Shown piece after piece: positions 16,044-25,933 of a stretch of 33,437 nt of DNA. The stretch spans positions 1 to 33,437 of the forward strand of contig NZ_LZLE01000209.1 of the NCBI RefSeq assembly GCF_001673155.1, given 5' to 3'. The DNA comes from Mycobacterium sp. 1423905.2 (GTDB taxonomy: Bacteria > Actinomycetota > Actinomycetes > Mycobacteriales > Mycobacteriaceae). Positions within the stretch are counted from its first letter, which is position 1, and the number at the start of each line of letters is the position of its first letter. Position numbers and translations under genes: made by a program. The notes below the pieces were generated by a model, which saw only the letters and a program-made list of their open reading frames with translations, was not told where the DNA came from and ran no database searches.

Positions 16044-17747
16044 TCAGCCGTAAGTGAAGGAGAACACCTGCAGTCCCTTGCTCGGCCGCACTTCCAGCGT
16101 CCCGAGCCCCTGCTGCGGGTCGGCGACGATCTGACGTGCCGTCGGAGGACCGCCGACCGGCATGGTGATGGTGTGGCCGTCGCGCGTCACGCTCAACGTC
16201 CCGGTTCCGCCGACCACGATGTAGACATCCTTGGCGTGGTAGTTCAGTTTGATGCTCGAGTCGTCGCCGCCGGCGGTGGCGCCCTCGTGATCCAGCGTCC
16301 AGGGCCCGCGCAGCGCGAAGGTGTCGGGTGCCTGGGTCGGCGGGTAGCTGAACATGGCCGGTCCCTCGTCGTAATGGCCGCCGCCGCCGTAGTTCACGAT
16401 CTTGCCGACGGCCAAATAGGTCTCGGCCGTCTGGACCGAATGCGGGGTGCGGTCCGGGGCGTTGACCGGCGCAGGAAGTTGGACGCCATGGTTGGCATCG
16501 GAAAGCAGCTGGCGGATCAGCTTTTCGGTCACGTCGTAGTCGCCTTCGCCGAACTTGACGTGGCGCACGGTTCCGTTGGCGTCGATGAGGTACTCGGCGG
16601 GCCAGTAGATGTTGTTGTAGTTCGTCCACGTCGAGTAGTTGTTGTCCAGCGCGACGGGATAGGTGATGCCCAAGTCTTTCGCCCCTTGAGCGACGTTGTC
16701 CGGAACCTTCTCGAACGCATACTCCGGAGTGTGCACGCCGACGACTTCCAAACCGTTGTCGTGGTAGGCCCGGTACCAGCCGGTCACGTGCGGGATCGCC
16801 CGCTGGCAGTTGATGCACGAGTACGCCCAGAAGTCGACCAGAACCACCTTGCCACGCAACGAGTTCAGGGTGATCGGCTGATTGCCGGGCGTATTGAGCC
16901 ACCCGGTGGTGCCCTTGACATCCGGCGCGCGGCCGCAGTTCTGCAGCTGCTCACCGCCGCCGCTGCACAGCGACAGCAGCGGATTGAGGCCCGCCGCGGC
17001 GTTGAGTTGGTTCAGGTCGGCCCCACCACCGATCTTCTCCTGCAGCGGCGCGGTGTAGTCGGGGATGGCGCGCTGCAGAGCGGCCGGTACGTCGAACACT
17101 AGCGCCACCGCAAGCAAGATCGTCACGATGCCGGCACCGATCCGGATCTGGCGCTGGCGACGACGAAAGGCGTTGAGGCGCTGAGTCAATCGTTGACCCG
17201 CCAACGCGAAGAACAGCAGCGGCAGGGCGGTCCCGATGGCGAACGTCGCGGTCAGCACCACGATGCGCAGGCTCAGCGACGCGGTGGCGCCGGCCACGAC
17301 GATCGCGGTGAGCACCGGACCGGCGCACGGTGCATACAACACGCCCAATGCCAAGCCCAGCCCGAAGCCGTTGCCGCGGTGACTGATTCGCAATTGCGGG
17401 AGGCGGGAGAACGGCTTTTCCAGCAGCTGCTCGACGCGCGGGAAGATCAGGCCCACACCGATTGCGACCAAGGCGAGCAGCGCCACCCAGCGCAGCGCGT
17501 CCTGCGGTAGGTGCAGCGCAGACAGCAATGCCGAACCCAGCAACGTCACCAGGCTGAAGCTGAGCACCAGTCCAAAGATCACCCGGTAGGGCCGCGCAGT
17601 GTTCTTCGTCTGAACCGCGACCGCGCCGTCTCCTGGTTCCGCGGTGTGCGCGCCGGAAAAGAAGATCACCGGCAGGACCGGCAGAATGCACGGCGAGATG
17701 CCGGTGATGAGGCCGCCGAGGAACCCGACCAACGCGAGGGTGAACAT
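16044..17747 (-). CDS. dipZ: DipZ: CcdA-like membrane domain fused to thioredoxin-like and C-terminal beta domains
   Basis: This 567-residue exported-redox protein combines three parts. The first is a CcdA/DsbD-type membrane region (about 1-225) with paired cysteines at [13 protein letters not shown] and [12 protein letters not shown]. The second is an extracytoplasmic thioredoxin-like domain (about 275-420) with CINC in [12 protein letters not shown]. The third is a C-terminal beta-sandwich, carbohydrate-binding-like domain (about 430-567). DipZ passes electrons from the cytoplasm to exported thiol proteins. In H37Rv it lies between mpt83 and mpt70. Here it precedes mpt70 by 97 bp but mpt83 is missing. 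The ATG is preceded by AGGAG. Confidence 0.93.
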   Translation of the reverse strand: MFTLALVGFLGGLITGISPCILPVLPVIFFSGAHTAEPGDGAVAVQTKNTARPYRVIFGLVLSFSLVTLLGSALLSALHLPQDALRWVALLALVAIGVGLIFPRVEQLLEKPFSRLPQLRISHRGNGFGLGLALGVLYAPCAGPVLTAIVVAGATASLSLRIVVLTATFAIGTALPLLFFALAGQRLTQRLNAFRRRQRQIRIGAGIVTILLAVALVFDVPAALQRAIPDYTAPLQEKIGGGADLNQLNAAAGLNPLLSLCSGGGEQLQNCGRAPDVKGTTGWLNTPGNQPITLNSLRGKVVLVDFWAYSCINCQRAIPHVTGWYRAYHDNGLEVVGVHTPEYAFEKVPDNVAQGAKDLGITYPVALDNNYSTWTNYNNIYWPAEYLIDANGTVRHVKFGEGDYDVTEKLIRQLLSDANHGVQLPAPVNAPDRTPHSVQTAETYLAVGKIVNYGGGGHYDEGPAMFSYPPTQAPDTFALRGPWTLDHEGATAGGDDSSIKLNYHAKDVYIVVGGTGTLSVTRDGHTITMPVGGPPTARQIVADPQQGLGTLEVRPSKGLQVFSFTYG

Positions 17748-17788
17748 GTCTCCTATTCGTTACGGCCGAGACCGCAGTTGGGTTCATG

Positions 17789-17812
17789 AAGAAGCGGCAT
17801 TAAGAAGCGGCA
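17789..17812. repeat. 11-bp direct repeat beside the orphan hairpin
   Basis: AAGAAGCGGCA occurs twice, at 17789-17799 and 17802-17812, separated by TT. The second copy runs into the stem of the hairpin. Such a pair is compatible with a deletion junction or a slipped duplication, in line with the missing mpt83. Confidence 0.4.
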
Positions 17813-17842
17813 AGGTAGCCCGCCGGCCCGGGCTACCTTGCC
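17809..17842. terminator. strong hairpin between divergent dipZ and dxr
   Basis: 17809-17822 and 17829-17842 form a perfect 14-bp GC-rich stem with a 6-nt loop. dipZ and dxr are transcribed away from each other, so neither gene needs a terminator here. For a minus-strand transcript from the SigK-like site at 17921-17947 it would stop after about 105 nt, before dipZ. There is no U-run. Confidence 0.65.
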
Positions 17843-17920
17843 TTGGGAGAGATGGCCTCAGTGTCCCGCAGTGACCGCCACAAGTCGATCGGCGTGGCGC
17901 TCACCGCACACCAGGAAGTC

Positions 17921-17947
17921 ATTCGGAGCCGGCGCGGCCCCGGACGG
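17921..17947 (-). promoter_or_regulatory. SigK-like promoter upstream of dipZ
   Basis: On the minus strand CCGTCC (17942-17947), 15 bases, CCGAAT (17921-17926). The -10 matches the SigK consensus fully and the -35 has one change, the same one as at mpt70. It points toward dipZ, 174 bases away, with the strong hairpin at 17809-17842 in between. In H37Rv the equivalent promoter serves mpt83. Confidence 0.55.
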
Positions 17948-17986
17948 GCCGAAAAATGTAACGCCGGAGACCGGCACAATGGATGA

Positions 17987-19165
17987 GTGACTACCGATGG
18001 CCGCGTGCGGGTGCTGGTGCTGGGCAGCACCGGGTCGATCGGCACGCAGGCGCTGGAAGTCATCGCCGCCAACCCGGACCGCTTCGAGGTCGTGGGACTG
18101 GCCGCCGGGGGCCGCAACCTGGACACGCTGCTGCGTCAGCGCGCCGAAACCGGCGTCACCAACATCGCCGTCGCCGACGCGCACGCCCCCGACGACATTC
18201 CGTATCGGGGGACCGATGCCGCTACCCGGCTGGTCGAGGACACCGAGGCCGATGTAGTGCTCAACGCGCTGGTCGGAGCGCTCGGGTTGCGTCCCACCCT
18301 GGCTGCCTTGGCGTCCGGAGCCCGGCTGGCGCTGGCGAACAAGGAGTCGCTGGTGGCCGGCGGCCCGCTGGTGTTACAAGCCGCACAGCCCGGCCAGATC
18401 GTGCCGGTCGACTCCGAACACTCCGCGCTGGCGCAATGCCTGCGCGGCGGCAGCCCCGACGAAGTCGAGAAATTGGTGCTGACCGCTTCGGGTGGGCCGT
18501 TTCGCGGCTGGTCGGCCGCCGACCTCGCCGCAGTCACCCCGGAGCAGGCCGGCGCGCACCCCACCTGGTCCATGGGACCGATGAACACGCTGAACTCGGC
18601 ATCGCTGGTGAACAAGGGCCTCGAGCTGATCGAAACCCACTTGCTGTTCGGCATCCCGTATGACCGCATCGACGTCGTCGTGCACCCGCAATCGATCGTG
18701 CACTCCATGGTCACCTTCAGCGACGGCTCGACGCTGGCCCAAGCCAGCCCGCCGGACATGAAGCTGCCGATTTCGCTGGCCTTAGGGTGGCCGCACCGGG
18801 TCGCCGGGGCGGCCCTGTGCTGCGACTTCAGCACCGCGTCGACCTGGGAATTCGAGCCGCTGGACAGTGACGTCTTTCCGGCCGTCGAACTGGCTCGGCG
18901 CGCCGGGCAGGCCGGGGGCTGCCTGCCCGCGGTCTACAACGCCGTCAACGAGGAGGCGGCCGAGGCGTTCCTGGCCCGTCGCATCGCGTTCCCCGCCATC
19001 GTCGCAACAATCGCCGAAGTGCTGCGCGGGGCCGACCAATGGGCCGCCGCACCCGCTACCGTGGATGACGTACTTGACGCGCAACGTTGGGCGCGCGAGC
19101 GAGCGCACCGCGCGATCGCGGCAAGTCCGACGACGATTTCCGGCATGGCTTTAGAAAGGTCGTAA
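17987..19165 (+). CDS. dxr: 1-deoxy-D-xylulose 5-phosphate reductoisomerase
   Basis: Dxr converts DXP to MEP with NADPH in the non-mevalonate isoprenoid pathway and is the target of fosmidomycin. The 392-residue product has the nucleotide-binding [18 protein letters not shown], the substrate region [26 protein letters not shown] with the metal ligands, [11 protein letters not shown] and [20 protein letters not shown]. Length is as expected for mycobacteria. The GTG at 17987 (V-T-T-D-G-R) is chosen because nearby ATGs at 17979 and 17983 are out of frame. rip1 follows after 8 bp, and ispG two genes on gives the second MEP enzyme. Confidence 0.95.
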   Translation: MTTDGRVRVLVLGSTGSIGTQALEVIAANPDRFEVVGLAAGGRNLDTLLRQRAETGVTNIAVADAHAPDDIPYRGTDAATRLVEDTEADVVLNALVGALGLRPTLAALASGARLALANKESLVAGGPLVLQAAQPGQIVPVDSEHSALAQCLRGGSPDEVEKLVLTASGGPFRGWSAADLAAVTPEQAGAHPTWSMGPMNTLNSASLVNKGLELIETHLLFGIPYDRIDVVVHPQSIVHSMVTFSDGSTLAQASPPDMKLPISLALGWPHRVAGAALCCDFSTASTWEFEPLDSDVFPAVELARRAGQAGGCLPAVYNAVNEEAAEAFLARRIAFPAIVATIAEVLRGADQWAAAPATVDDVLDAQRWARERAHRAIAASPTTISGMALERS

Positions 19166-19173
19166 CGCACCAG

Positions 19174-20388
19174 ATGATGTTCGTTCTCGGCATTGTGCTG
19201 TTCGCGCTGGCCATCCTCTTTTCGGTGGCCCTGCACGAATGCGGCCACATGTGGGCCGCGCGGGCCACCGGCATGAAGGTGCGGCGTTACTTCGTCGGCT
19301 TCGGCCCCACGCTGTGGTCCACCCGCCGCGGGGAGACCGAATACGGGGTCAAGGCCATCCCGGCCGGTGGCTTCTGTGACATCGCCGGGATGACCCCGGT
19401 CGAAGACCTCGACCCCGACGAGCGGGATCGCGCGATGTACAAGCAGGCGACCTGGAAGCGCGTGGCGGTGTTGTTCGCCGGTCCCGGCATGAACTTCGTC
19501 ATCTGTCTGGTGTTGATCTACGCCATCGCGGTGATCTGGGGGCTGCCCAACCTGCACCCGCCGACCAAGGCGGTGGTTGGCGAAACCGGCTGTGTGGCAA
19601 CCGAAACCGCGCAGGGGAAGTTGGAGAAGTGCAACGGCCCGGGGCCGGCGGCGATCGCCGGTATCCGGCCCGGCGACGTCGTCGTCAAGGTCGGGGACAC
19701 CCCGGTGTCCAGCTTCGACGAGATGGCCGCGGCCGTGCGCAAGATGCACGGTGTCATCCCGGTCGTCATCGAACGCAACGGGACCACCATCACCACCAAC
19801 GTCAACGTCGAGCCGACGCAACGCTTCCTGCCCAGCGGGCAGGGCAACCAGGCGCGACCCGCCACCGTCGGAGCCATCGGCGTCGGCGCACCACGTAACG
19901 CGCCCACGCAATACGGAGTGCTCTCGGCCATCCCGGGCACGCTGAGTTTCGCCGGCGACCTGACCGCCGAGGTGGGCAAGGCGCTGGTCACCATCCCCAC
20001 CAAAGTCGGTGCTTTGGTGCACGCCATCGGCGGTGGACAGCGCGACCCGCAGACGCCGATCAGCGTCGTCGGCGCCAGCATCATCGGCGGTGACACCGTG
20101 GACCACGGGCTGTGGGTGGCGTTCTGGTTCTTCCTGGCTCAGTTGAATCTCATCCTCGGGGCCATCAACCTGCTCCCGCTGCTGCCGTTCGACGGCGGCC
20201 ACATCGCCGTCGCGGTGTACGAGAAGATCCGCAACACCATCCGGACGGCCCGCGGCAAGGTGGCCGCGGCGCCGGTGAACTACCTCAAACTGATGCCGGC
20301 GACCTACGTCGTCCTGGTCTTCGTCGTCGGCTACATGCTGTTGACCGTCACTGCCGACTTGGTCAACCCGATCAGGCTCTTCCAGTAA
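19174..20388 (+). CDS. rip1: site-2 intramembrane zinc metalloprotease Rip1
   Basis: Rip1 cleaves anti-sigma factors within the membrane and so controls several sigma-factor regulons, including SigK, plus cell-envelope functions. The 404-residue product starts [20 protein letters not shown], with the metalloprotease motif HECGH at His21, Glu22 and His25. It has a PDZ domain in the middle (about 160-240, with [19 protein letters not shown]) and the C-terminal zinc-ligand FDGGH in [15 protein letters not shown]. Length equals that of M. tuberculosis Rip1 as I recall it. The ATG at 19174 is preceded by AGAAAGG. A longer frame upstream overlaps dxr and is not used. Confidence 0.95.
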   Translation: MMFVLGIVLFALAILFSVALHECGHMWAARATGMKVRRYFVGFGPTLWSTRRGETEYGVKAIPAGGFCDIAGMTPVEDLDPDERDRAMYKQATWKRVAVLFAGPGMNFVICLVLIYAIAVIWGLPNLHPPTKAVVGETGCVATETAQGKLEKCNGPGPAAIAGIRPGDVVVKVGDTPVSSFDEMAAAVRKMHGVIPVVIERNGTTITTNVNVEPTQRFLPSGQGNQARPATVGAIGVGAPRNAPTQYGVLSAIPGTLSFAGDLTAEVGKALVTIPTKVGALVHAIGGGQRDPQTPISVVGASIIGGDTVDHGLWVAFWFFLAQLNLILGAINLLPLLPFDGGHIAVAVYEKIRNTIRTARGKVAAAPVNYLKLMPATYVVLVFVVGYMLLTVTADLVNPIRLFQ

Positions 20389-20410
20389 GGGCCAGAGAGA
20401 AAGGTCAACT

Positions 20411-21583
20411 GTGACCACTGGCCTGGGCATGCCGCAGCCGCCGGCGCCCACGCTCGCCCCGCGGCGCCGCACGCGTCAATTGATGGTGCGCGACGTCGGG
20501 GTCGGCAGCGACTATCCGATCTCGGTGCAGTCGATGTGCACCACCAAGACGCACGACGTCAACGCCACCTTGCAGCAGATCGCCGAATTGACCACGGCGG
20601 GGTGCGACATCGTCCGGGTGGCCTGTCCCCGCCAAGAGGACGCCGACGCCCTGTCGGCCATCGCCAAGAAAAGCAAGATCCCGGTGATCGCCGACATTCA
20701 CTTCCAGCCGAAGTACATCTTCGCCGCGATCGACGCCGGTTGCGCAGCCGTGCGCGTGAATCCGGGCAACATCAAGGAATTCGACGGCCGGGTCGGCGAG
20801 GTCGCCAAGGCCGCGGCCGCCGCCGGCATCCCCATCCGCATCGGCGTCAACGCCGGCTCGCTGGACAAGCGGTTCATGCAGAAGTACGGCAAGGCCACCC
20901 CCGAGGCGCTGGTCGAGTCGGCGCTGTGGGAGGCCTCGCTGTTCGAGGAGCACGGCTTCGGCAACATCAAGATCAGCGTCAAGCACAACGACCCGGTGGT
21001 CATGGTCGCCGCCTACGAACAGCTCGCCGCGCAGTGCGACTACCCGCTGCACCTCGGCGTCACCGAGGCCGGTCCGGCGTTCCAGGGCACCATCAAGTCC
21101 GCGGTCGCCTTCGGCGCCCTGCTGTCCAAAGGCATCGGCGACACCATCCGGGTGTCGTTGTCGGCGCCGCCGGTCGAGGAAGTCAAGGTCGGCAACCAGA
21201 TCCTGGAATCGCTGAACCTGCGTCCCCGTTCCCTCGAGATCGTGTCGTGCCCGTCGTGCGGGCGCGCCCAGGTCGACGTCTACACGCTGGCCAACGAGGT
21301 GACCGCCGGCTTGGACGGCCTCGATGTGCCGTTGCGGGTGGCCGTGATGGGCTGCGTCGTCAACGGCCCCGGGGAAGCCCGCGAGGCCGACCTCGGCGTC
21401 GCCTCCGGCAATGGCAAGGGCCAGATTTTCGTGCGGGGCGAGGTGATCAAGACCGTGCCCGAAGCACAGATCGTCGAGACCCTGATCGAAGAGGCGATGC
21501 GGATCGCCTCCGAGATCGAGACAGAAACCCGCAGAGATCCCGGCGCGACGGCAAGCGGTTCCCCTATTGTGACCGTAAGCTGA
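20411..21583 (+). CDS. ispG: 4-hydroxy-3-methylbut-2-en-1-yl diphosphate synthase
   Basis: IspG (GcpE) reduces MEcPP to HMBPP using a [4Fe-4S] cluster, a late step of the MEP pathway. The 390-residue product has the TIM-barrel N-terminal part ([43 protein letters not shown]) and the cluster cysteines CPSCGRAQ and [10 protein letters not shown] in the C-terminal domain. GTG start at 20411 with AGAGAGAAAGG upstream. The dxr-rip1-ispG order is conserved in mycobacteria. Its product feeds isoprenoid lipid carriers used in cell-wall synthesis. Confidence 0.96.
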   Translation: MTTGLGMPQPPAPTLAPRRRTRQLMVRDVGVGSDYPISVQSMCTTKTHDVNATLQQIAELTTAGCDIVRVACPRQEDADALSAIAKKSKIPVIADIHFQPKYIFAAIDAGCAAVRVNPGNIKEFDGRVGEVAKAAAAAGIPIRIGVNAGSLDKRFMQKYGKATPEALVESALWEASLFEEHGFGNIKISVKHNDPVVMVAAYEQLAAQCDYPLHLGVTEAGPAFQGTIKSAVAFGALLSKGIGDTIRVSLSAPPVEEVKVGNQILESLNLRPRSLEIVSCPSCGRAQVDVYTLANEVTAGLDGLDVPLRVAVMGCVVNGPGEAREADLGVASGNGKGQIFVRGEVIKTVPEAQIVETLIEEAMRIASEIETETRRDPGATASGSPIVTVS

Positions 21584-21633
21584 AAGTGGCCAATCTCACC
21601 GGCCGTCACTTCGCACCATAGAGAGTTGCTTGG

Positions 21634-22488
21634 ATGTCGGCTCCGCCCCTCATGCGCCTGGTCGGTGAGCGACGGGTGTCCGTGGTGCGTGACGCCGCCG
21701 CCGTGTGGCGGGTGCTGGGAGCCAACCCGGTGGAATCCTGCATGGTCGCCGCGCGGGTGGCCGACTATGGCGTGGAACCCAATTCCATTGGCGGAGAACT
21801 GTGGACGCGGCGCCATCCCGACGAGTCGCTGTGTTTTGCCGGTGCCAACCTGATCCCGCTGCGCGGCGGGCCGGCCGATCTGCACGCGTTCGCCGACGAA
21901 GCGATGAGCACCTCGCGGCGCTGCTCGTCCCTGGTCGGACGGGCCGACTTGGTATTGCCGATGTGGCAGCGCCTCGAGCGGGCCTGGGGTCCGGCGCGCG
22001 ACGTGCGCGACGACCAACCGTTGATGGCGATCACCACTCATCCCAGTTGCGAGATCGACCCCGGCGTGCGCCAGGTCCGGCCCGAGGAACTCGACGCCTA
22101 CCTGGTGGCCGCGGTGGACATGTTCATTGGTGAAGTCGGCGTCGACCCGCGGATGGGCGACGGCGGCCGAGGTTACCGGCGCCGAGTCGCCAGCCTGATC
22201 GCCGCCGGGCGAGCCTGGGCGCGCTTCGAGCACGGGCAGGTGGTCTTCAAGGCCGAGGTCGGTTCGCAATCGCCGTCGGTCGGGCAGATCCAGGGCGTCT
22301 GGGTGCATCCGGAGTGGCGCGGCCTGGGGCTGGGCACCGCCGGCACCGCCACGCTGGCCGCCGTGATCGTCGGCAGTGGGCGAATCGCCAGCCTGTACGT
22401 GAACAACTTCAACACCGTGGCCCGCGCCGCGTACGCCCGGGTCGGATTCAAAGAAGTCGGCACCTTCGCCACGGTCCTGCTCGACTAG
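21634..22488 (+). CDS. GNAT-family N-acetyltransferase (Rv2867c-like)
   Basis: The 284-residue protein has a C-terminal GNAT fold (about 140-284) with the acetyl-CoA block VHPEWRGLGLGTAGTATLA (R/Q-x2-G-x-G/A) and the closing YVNNFNTVARAAYARVGF. The N-terminal half is a DUF4081-type region found with such acetyltransferases in actinobacteria. Substrate unknown. It follows ispG by 50 bp and matches Rv2867c in position and length. In H37Rv a relFG toxin-antitoxin module comes next; here the PBP gene follows after 73 bp with no such module. Confidence 0.86.
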   Translation: MSAPPLMRLVGERRVSVVRDAAAVWRVLGANPVESCMVAARVADYGVEPNSIGGELWTRRHPDESLCFAGANLIPLRGGPADLHAFADEAMSTSRRCSSLVGRADLVLPMWQRLERAWGPARDVRDDQPLMAITTHPSCEIDPGVRQVRPEELDAYLVAAVDMFIGEVGVDPRMGDGGRGYRRRVASLIAAGRAWARFEHGQVVFKAEVGSQSPSVGQIQGVWVHPEWRGLGLGTAGTATLAAVIVGSGRIASLYVNNFNTVARAAYARVGFKEVGTFATVLLD

Positions 22489-22561
22489 CGGACCGCACAT
22501 CACGGTTCCATCTCGGTGTGTCGGCGCCGAAGCTACCGTCACAGCTCTAACATCAGCAACG

Positions 22562-24373
22562 ATGGTAACTCGAACAACATTGGTTTCAGTGGCCGCGTGT
22601 TTGCTGTCGGTGGCCGTGGTGGCGTTGCCCGGCTGCACTCCGCGGCCCGAGGGACCGGGCCCGGCCGCCGAGAAGTTCTTCAAAGCGCTGTCGGTGGGCG
22701 ACACCGCCACCGCAGCCCACATCACCGACGACGCCAACGAGGCCCGCGCGGCGCTGAACGCCGCGTGGGCTGGCTTGCAGGCCACTCATTTGGACGCGCA
22801 ACTGCTCAGCGCCAAATACGCCGAAGACGTCGGTACGGTGGCCTACCGGTTCACCTGGCATCTGCCGAAGAACCGAACCTGGAGCTATGACGGCCAGCTG
22901 AAAATGGCCCGCGACGAAGGCCGCTGGCAGGTTCGCTGGACCACTACCGGTCTGCACCCCAAGCTGGGGGAGCACCAGACGTTCGCGTTGCGGTCCGACC
23001 CGCCGCCGCGAGCTTCGGTCAACGAACTCGGCGGCAGCGACGTGCTGGCTCCCGGGTTCCTGTACCACTACCTGCTGGACGCCGCCGCAGCCGGGCCCGA
23101 CCTGATCGCGACCGCGCACGCGGTGGTGGACGCCCTGCATCCCTTCAACGACACCCTGAATGACCCACAGTTGCTGGCCGAGATGGCCAGCTCCGCCACC
23201 AAGCCCGTCGACCTGGTCACGTTGCTTCCCGACGACAGCAACAAGGTCTTCCCGGCGATCGGCAATCTGCGCGGCGTCGTGATCACCCAGCAGCCCGAGC
23301 TGTTGCCCACCGACCCGCATTTCGCGCCCGCAGTGGTGAGCCAAATCAAGAAGGCCGTAGTCGACCAACTCGACGGCCAGGCCGGCTGGCGGATCGTCAG
23401 CGTCAACCAGAACGGTGTCGACGTCGCGGTCCTGCACGAAGTCGAAGGCGCCCCGGCGCCGTCAGTGTCGATCACCTTGGACCGTGCGGTGCAGAACGCC
23501 GCCCAGCACGCGGTGGACACCCGTGGCGGCAAGGCGATGATCGTGGCGATCAAACCGTCGACCGGTGAGATCCTCGCCATCGCGCAGAACGCCGGCGCGG
23601 ACGCCGAAGGTCTGCTGGCCACCACCGGTCTCTACCCGCCCGGATCGACCTTCAAGATGATCACCGCCGGCGCGGCCGTGGAACGCGACATGGCCACGCC
23701 GAACACGATGCTCGGCTGCCCCGGCCACCTCGACATCGGCCACCGCAGCATCCCCAACTACGGCGGCTTCGACCTGGGCGTGGTGCCCCTGTCCCGGGCC
23801 TTCGCCAGTTCGTGTAACACCACTTTCGCCGAGCTGAGCAGCAAGATGCCGCCCCGCGGCCTGACCCAGGCGGCCACCCGGTACGGGATCGGGCTGGACT
23901 TTCAGGTCGACGGCATCACCACGGTCACCGGATCCGTGCCACCTACGGTCGACTTGACCGAGCGCACCGAGGACGGCTTCGGGCAAGGCCGGGTGCTGGC
24001 CAGCCCGTTCGGCATGGCGCTGGTCGCGGCCACCGTCGCTGCGGGTAAGACACCGGTTCCCCAGCTCATCGCCGGCCGGCCCACCTCGGTCGACGGCGAC
24101 AACACCCCGATCAGCCCGAAGATGGTCGACGCGCTCCGGCCGATGATGCGCCTGGTGGTGACCAACGGAACCGCCAAGGACATCGCCGGCTGCGGCGAAG
24201 TGTTCGGCAAGACCGGTGAAGCCGAGTTCCCCGGCGGATCGCATTCCTGGTTCGCCGGCTACCGCGGCGACCTGGCATTCGCGGCGCTGATCGTCGGGGG
24301 CGGAAGCTCGGAATACGCGGTGCGGATGACCAAGGTCATGCTGGAGTCGCTGCCGCCGGGGTACCTGGCCTAG
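22562..24373 (+). CDS. penicillin-binding lipoprotein (Rv2864c-like)
   Basis: A 603-residue class B penicillin-binding protein anchored as a lipoprotein: the signal peptide ends in VVALPGC (lipobox cysteine at residue 25). An NTF2-like N-terminal domain (about 30-150) is followed by a dimerisation region and a transpeptidase domain (about 310-600). The catalytic motifs are S362-T-F-K365, S417-C-N419 and K550-T-G552. It would cross-link peptidoglycan outside the membrane. It matches Rv2864c in length. Start at the ATG at 22562. It ends 80 bp before the DUF1707 gene. Confidence 0.92.
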   Translation: MVTRTTLVSVAACLLSVAVVALPGCTPRPEGPGPAAEKFFKALSVGDTATAAHITDDANEARAALNAAWAGLQATHLDAQLLSAKYAEDVGTVAYRFTWHLPKNRTWSYDGQLKMARDEGRWQVRWTTTGLHPKLGEHQTFALRSDPPPRASVNELGGSDVLAPGFLYHYLLDAAAAGPDLIATAHAVVDALHPFNDTLNDPQLLAEMASSATKPVDLVTLLPDDSNKVFPAIGNLRGVVITQQPELLPTDPHFAPAVVSQIKKAVVDQLDGQAGWRIVSVNQNGVDVAVLHEVEGAPAPSVSITLDRAVQNAAQHAVDTRGGKAMIVAIKPSTGEILAIAQNAGADAEGLLATTGLYPPGSTFKMITAGAAVERDMATPNTMLGCPGHLDIGHRSIPNYGGFDLGVVPLSRAFASSCNTTFAELSSKMPPRGLTQAATRYGIGLDFQVDGITTVTGSVPPTVDLTERTEDGFGQGRVLASPFGMALVAATVAAGKTPVPQLIAGRPTSVDGDNTPISPKMVDALRPMMRLVVTNGTAKDIAGCGEVFGKTGEAEFPGGSHSWFAGYRGDLAFAALIVGGGSSEYAVRMTKVMLESLPPGYLA

Positions 24374-24453
24374 CCTGCCCTGCGGCGGCCATTCGCCGCC
24401 GCGCCTCCCGGTAATCTGGTCTTCGCTGGTCGAGCGCGGATACGAGGAAGGCC

Positions 24454-25047
24454 ATGACGGACACCGGTGGGGACATGGTGGCTCCTATGCCAATGCGGGT
24501 CTCCGACGCCGATCGCAACGGCACCATGCGGCGCCTGCACAACGCCCTGGCCCTCGGGTTGATCGACATCGACGAGTTCGAGCAGCGCTCCACCCGGGTG
24601 TCGTTCGCCCGCACCCGCGACGAGCTGGACGGGCTGGTCGGCGATCTGCCCGGGCCGGGCGCCATCGTCACCTCCGCCGCCGACCGGGTGGAGTTGCGCG
24701 GCTGGGCCGGCTCGCTGAAGCGCCAAGGTGCCTGGATGGTGCCGACCCGCCTGTCGTTGGTGCGCCGGGTCGGCAACATCGATCTCGACCTGACCAAAGC
24801 CCGCTTCGCCGGACCCGTCGTCGTCATCGAACTCGACATGAAGTTCGGCTCGCTGGACCTGCGGTTGCCCGAGGGAGCCAGCGCCTCGATCGACAACGTC
24901 GAGGTGTACGTCGGCAGTGCGGTCGACCGGCGCAAGGACGCGCCGGCTGAAGGCAGGCCGCATGTCGTCCTGACCGGTCAGGTGGTGTTCGGGTCGGTGG
25001 TGATTCGGGGACCCCGCCGGGCGTTACGTCGCCGGTTGCGGACTTAG
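24454..25047 (+). CDS. DUF1707-domain protein (Rv2862c-like)
   Basis: A 197-residue soluble protein whose N-terminal half (about 14-70) carries the DUF1707 motif MRVSDADRNGTMRRLHNALA, followed by GLIDIDEFEQRSTRV. The C-terminal half is a beta-rich segment with repeated hydrophobic strands (LSLVRRVGNIDLDL, VVIELDMKFGSLDLRLPEG). These proteins are common in actinobacteria, usually of unknown function. GAGGAAGGCC lies 5-14 nt before the ATG. In-frame ATGs further in are less well placed. It matches the gene ahead of mapB in H37Rv. Confidence 0.8.
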   Translation: MTDTGGDMVAPMPMRVSDADRNGTMRRLHNALALGLIDIDEFEQRSTRVSFARTRDELDGLVGDLPGPGAIVTSAADRVELRGWAGSLKRQGAWMVPTRLSLVRRVGNIDLDLTKARFAGPVVVIELDMKFGSLDLRLPEGASASIDNVEVYVGSAVDRRKDAPAEGRPHVVLTGQVVFGSVVIRGPRRALRRRLRT

Positions 25048-25065
25048 CTGACTAAGCTGGCGGAC

Positions 25066-25923
25066 ATGCCTGTTCGAACCGCGCTGTCTCCCGGCGTGCT
25101 CGCACCGACGCTGCCGGTGCCGAAGTGGATCGCGCGTCCGGAATACGTCGGTAAGCCGACCGCAAAGGAAGGTTCGGAGCCCTGGGTGCAAACCCCAGAG
25201 GTCATCGAGAAGATGCGCGTGGCCTGCCGCATTGCCGCCGGCGCGCTGGCCGAGGCGGGCAAGGCGGTCGCGCCCGGGGTCACGACCGACGAGTTGGACC
25301 GGATCGCGCACGAGTACATGATCGACAACGGCGCTTATCCATCGACGCTGGGCTACAAAGGATTCCCGAAGTCGTGCTGCACCTCGCTCAACGAGGTCAT
25401 CTGCCACGGCATCCCGGACTCGACGGTCATCGAGGATGGCGACATCGTCAACATCGACGTCACCGCTTACCTCAACGGGGTCCATGGCGACACCAATGCG
25501 ACGTTCCTGGCCGGCGACGTGTCCGAGGAACACCGCCTGCTCGTCGAGCGCACCCACGAGGCGACGATGCGGGCAATCAAGGCGGTCAAGCCCGGCCGGG
25601 CGCTGTCGGTCATCGGCCGGGTCATCGAGTCGTACGCAAACCGGTTCGGTTACAACGTCGTTCGCGACTTCACCGGCCACGGCATCGGCACCACATTCCA
25701 CAACGGGCTGGTGGTGCTGCACTACGATCAGCCGGCCGTCGACACCATCATTCAGCCGGGCATGACCTTCACCATCGAACCGATGATCAACCTGGGCGCA
25801 TTGGACTACGAGATCTGGGACGACGGCTGGACCGTGGTCACCAAGGACCGCAAGTGGACCGCCCAGTTCGAACACACCCTGCTGGTCACCGAAACCGGCG
25901 CCGAAATCCTGACCCTGCCGTGA
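25066..25923 (+). CDS. mapB: methionine aminopeptidase, type I
   Basis: MetAP removes the initiator methionine from nascent proteins using two divalent metals. The 285-residue product has the metal-ligand blocks [20 protein letters not shown] (Asp ligands), [19 protein letters not shown] (His ligand), [12 protein letters not shown] and [13 protein letters not shown] (Glu ligands). The N-terminal extension of about 40 residues, with [15 protein letters not shown], is typical of the mycobacterial MapB (type Ic) form with an SH3-binding-like motif. ATG at 25066 with GGCGGAC upstream. It corresponds to Rv2861c. Confidence 0.95.
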   Translation: MPVRTALSPGVLAPTLPVPKWIARPEYVGKPTAKEGSEPWVQTPEVIEKMRVACRIAAGALAEAGKAVAPGVTTDELDRIAHEYMIDNGAYPSTLGYKGFPKSCCTSLNEVICHGIPDSTVIEDGDIVNIDVTAYLNGVHGDTNATFLAGDVSEEHRLLVERTHEATMRAIKAVKPGRALSVIGRVIESYANRFGYNVVRDFTGHGIGTTFHNGLVVLHYDQPAVDTIIQPGMTFTIEPMINLGALDYEIWDDGWTVVTKDRKWTAQFEHTLLVTETGAEILTLP

Positions 25924-25933
25924 CCCCTCTTGC

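Noticed and set aside
19087..19173. 29-residue extension of Rip1 upstream of MMFV
   Set aside because: It overlaps the 3' end of dxr in another frame. AGAAAGG before 19174 and the known family length support the shorter start.
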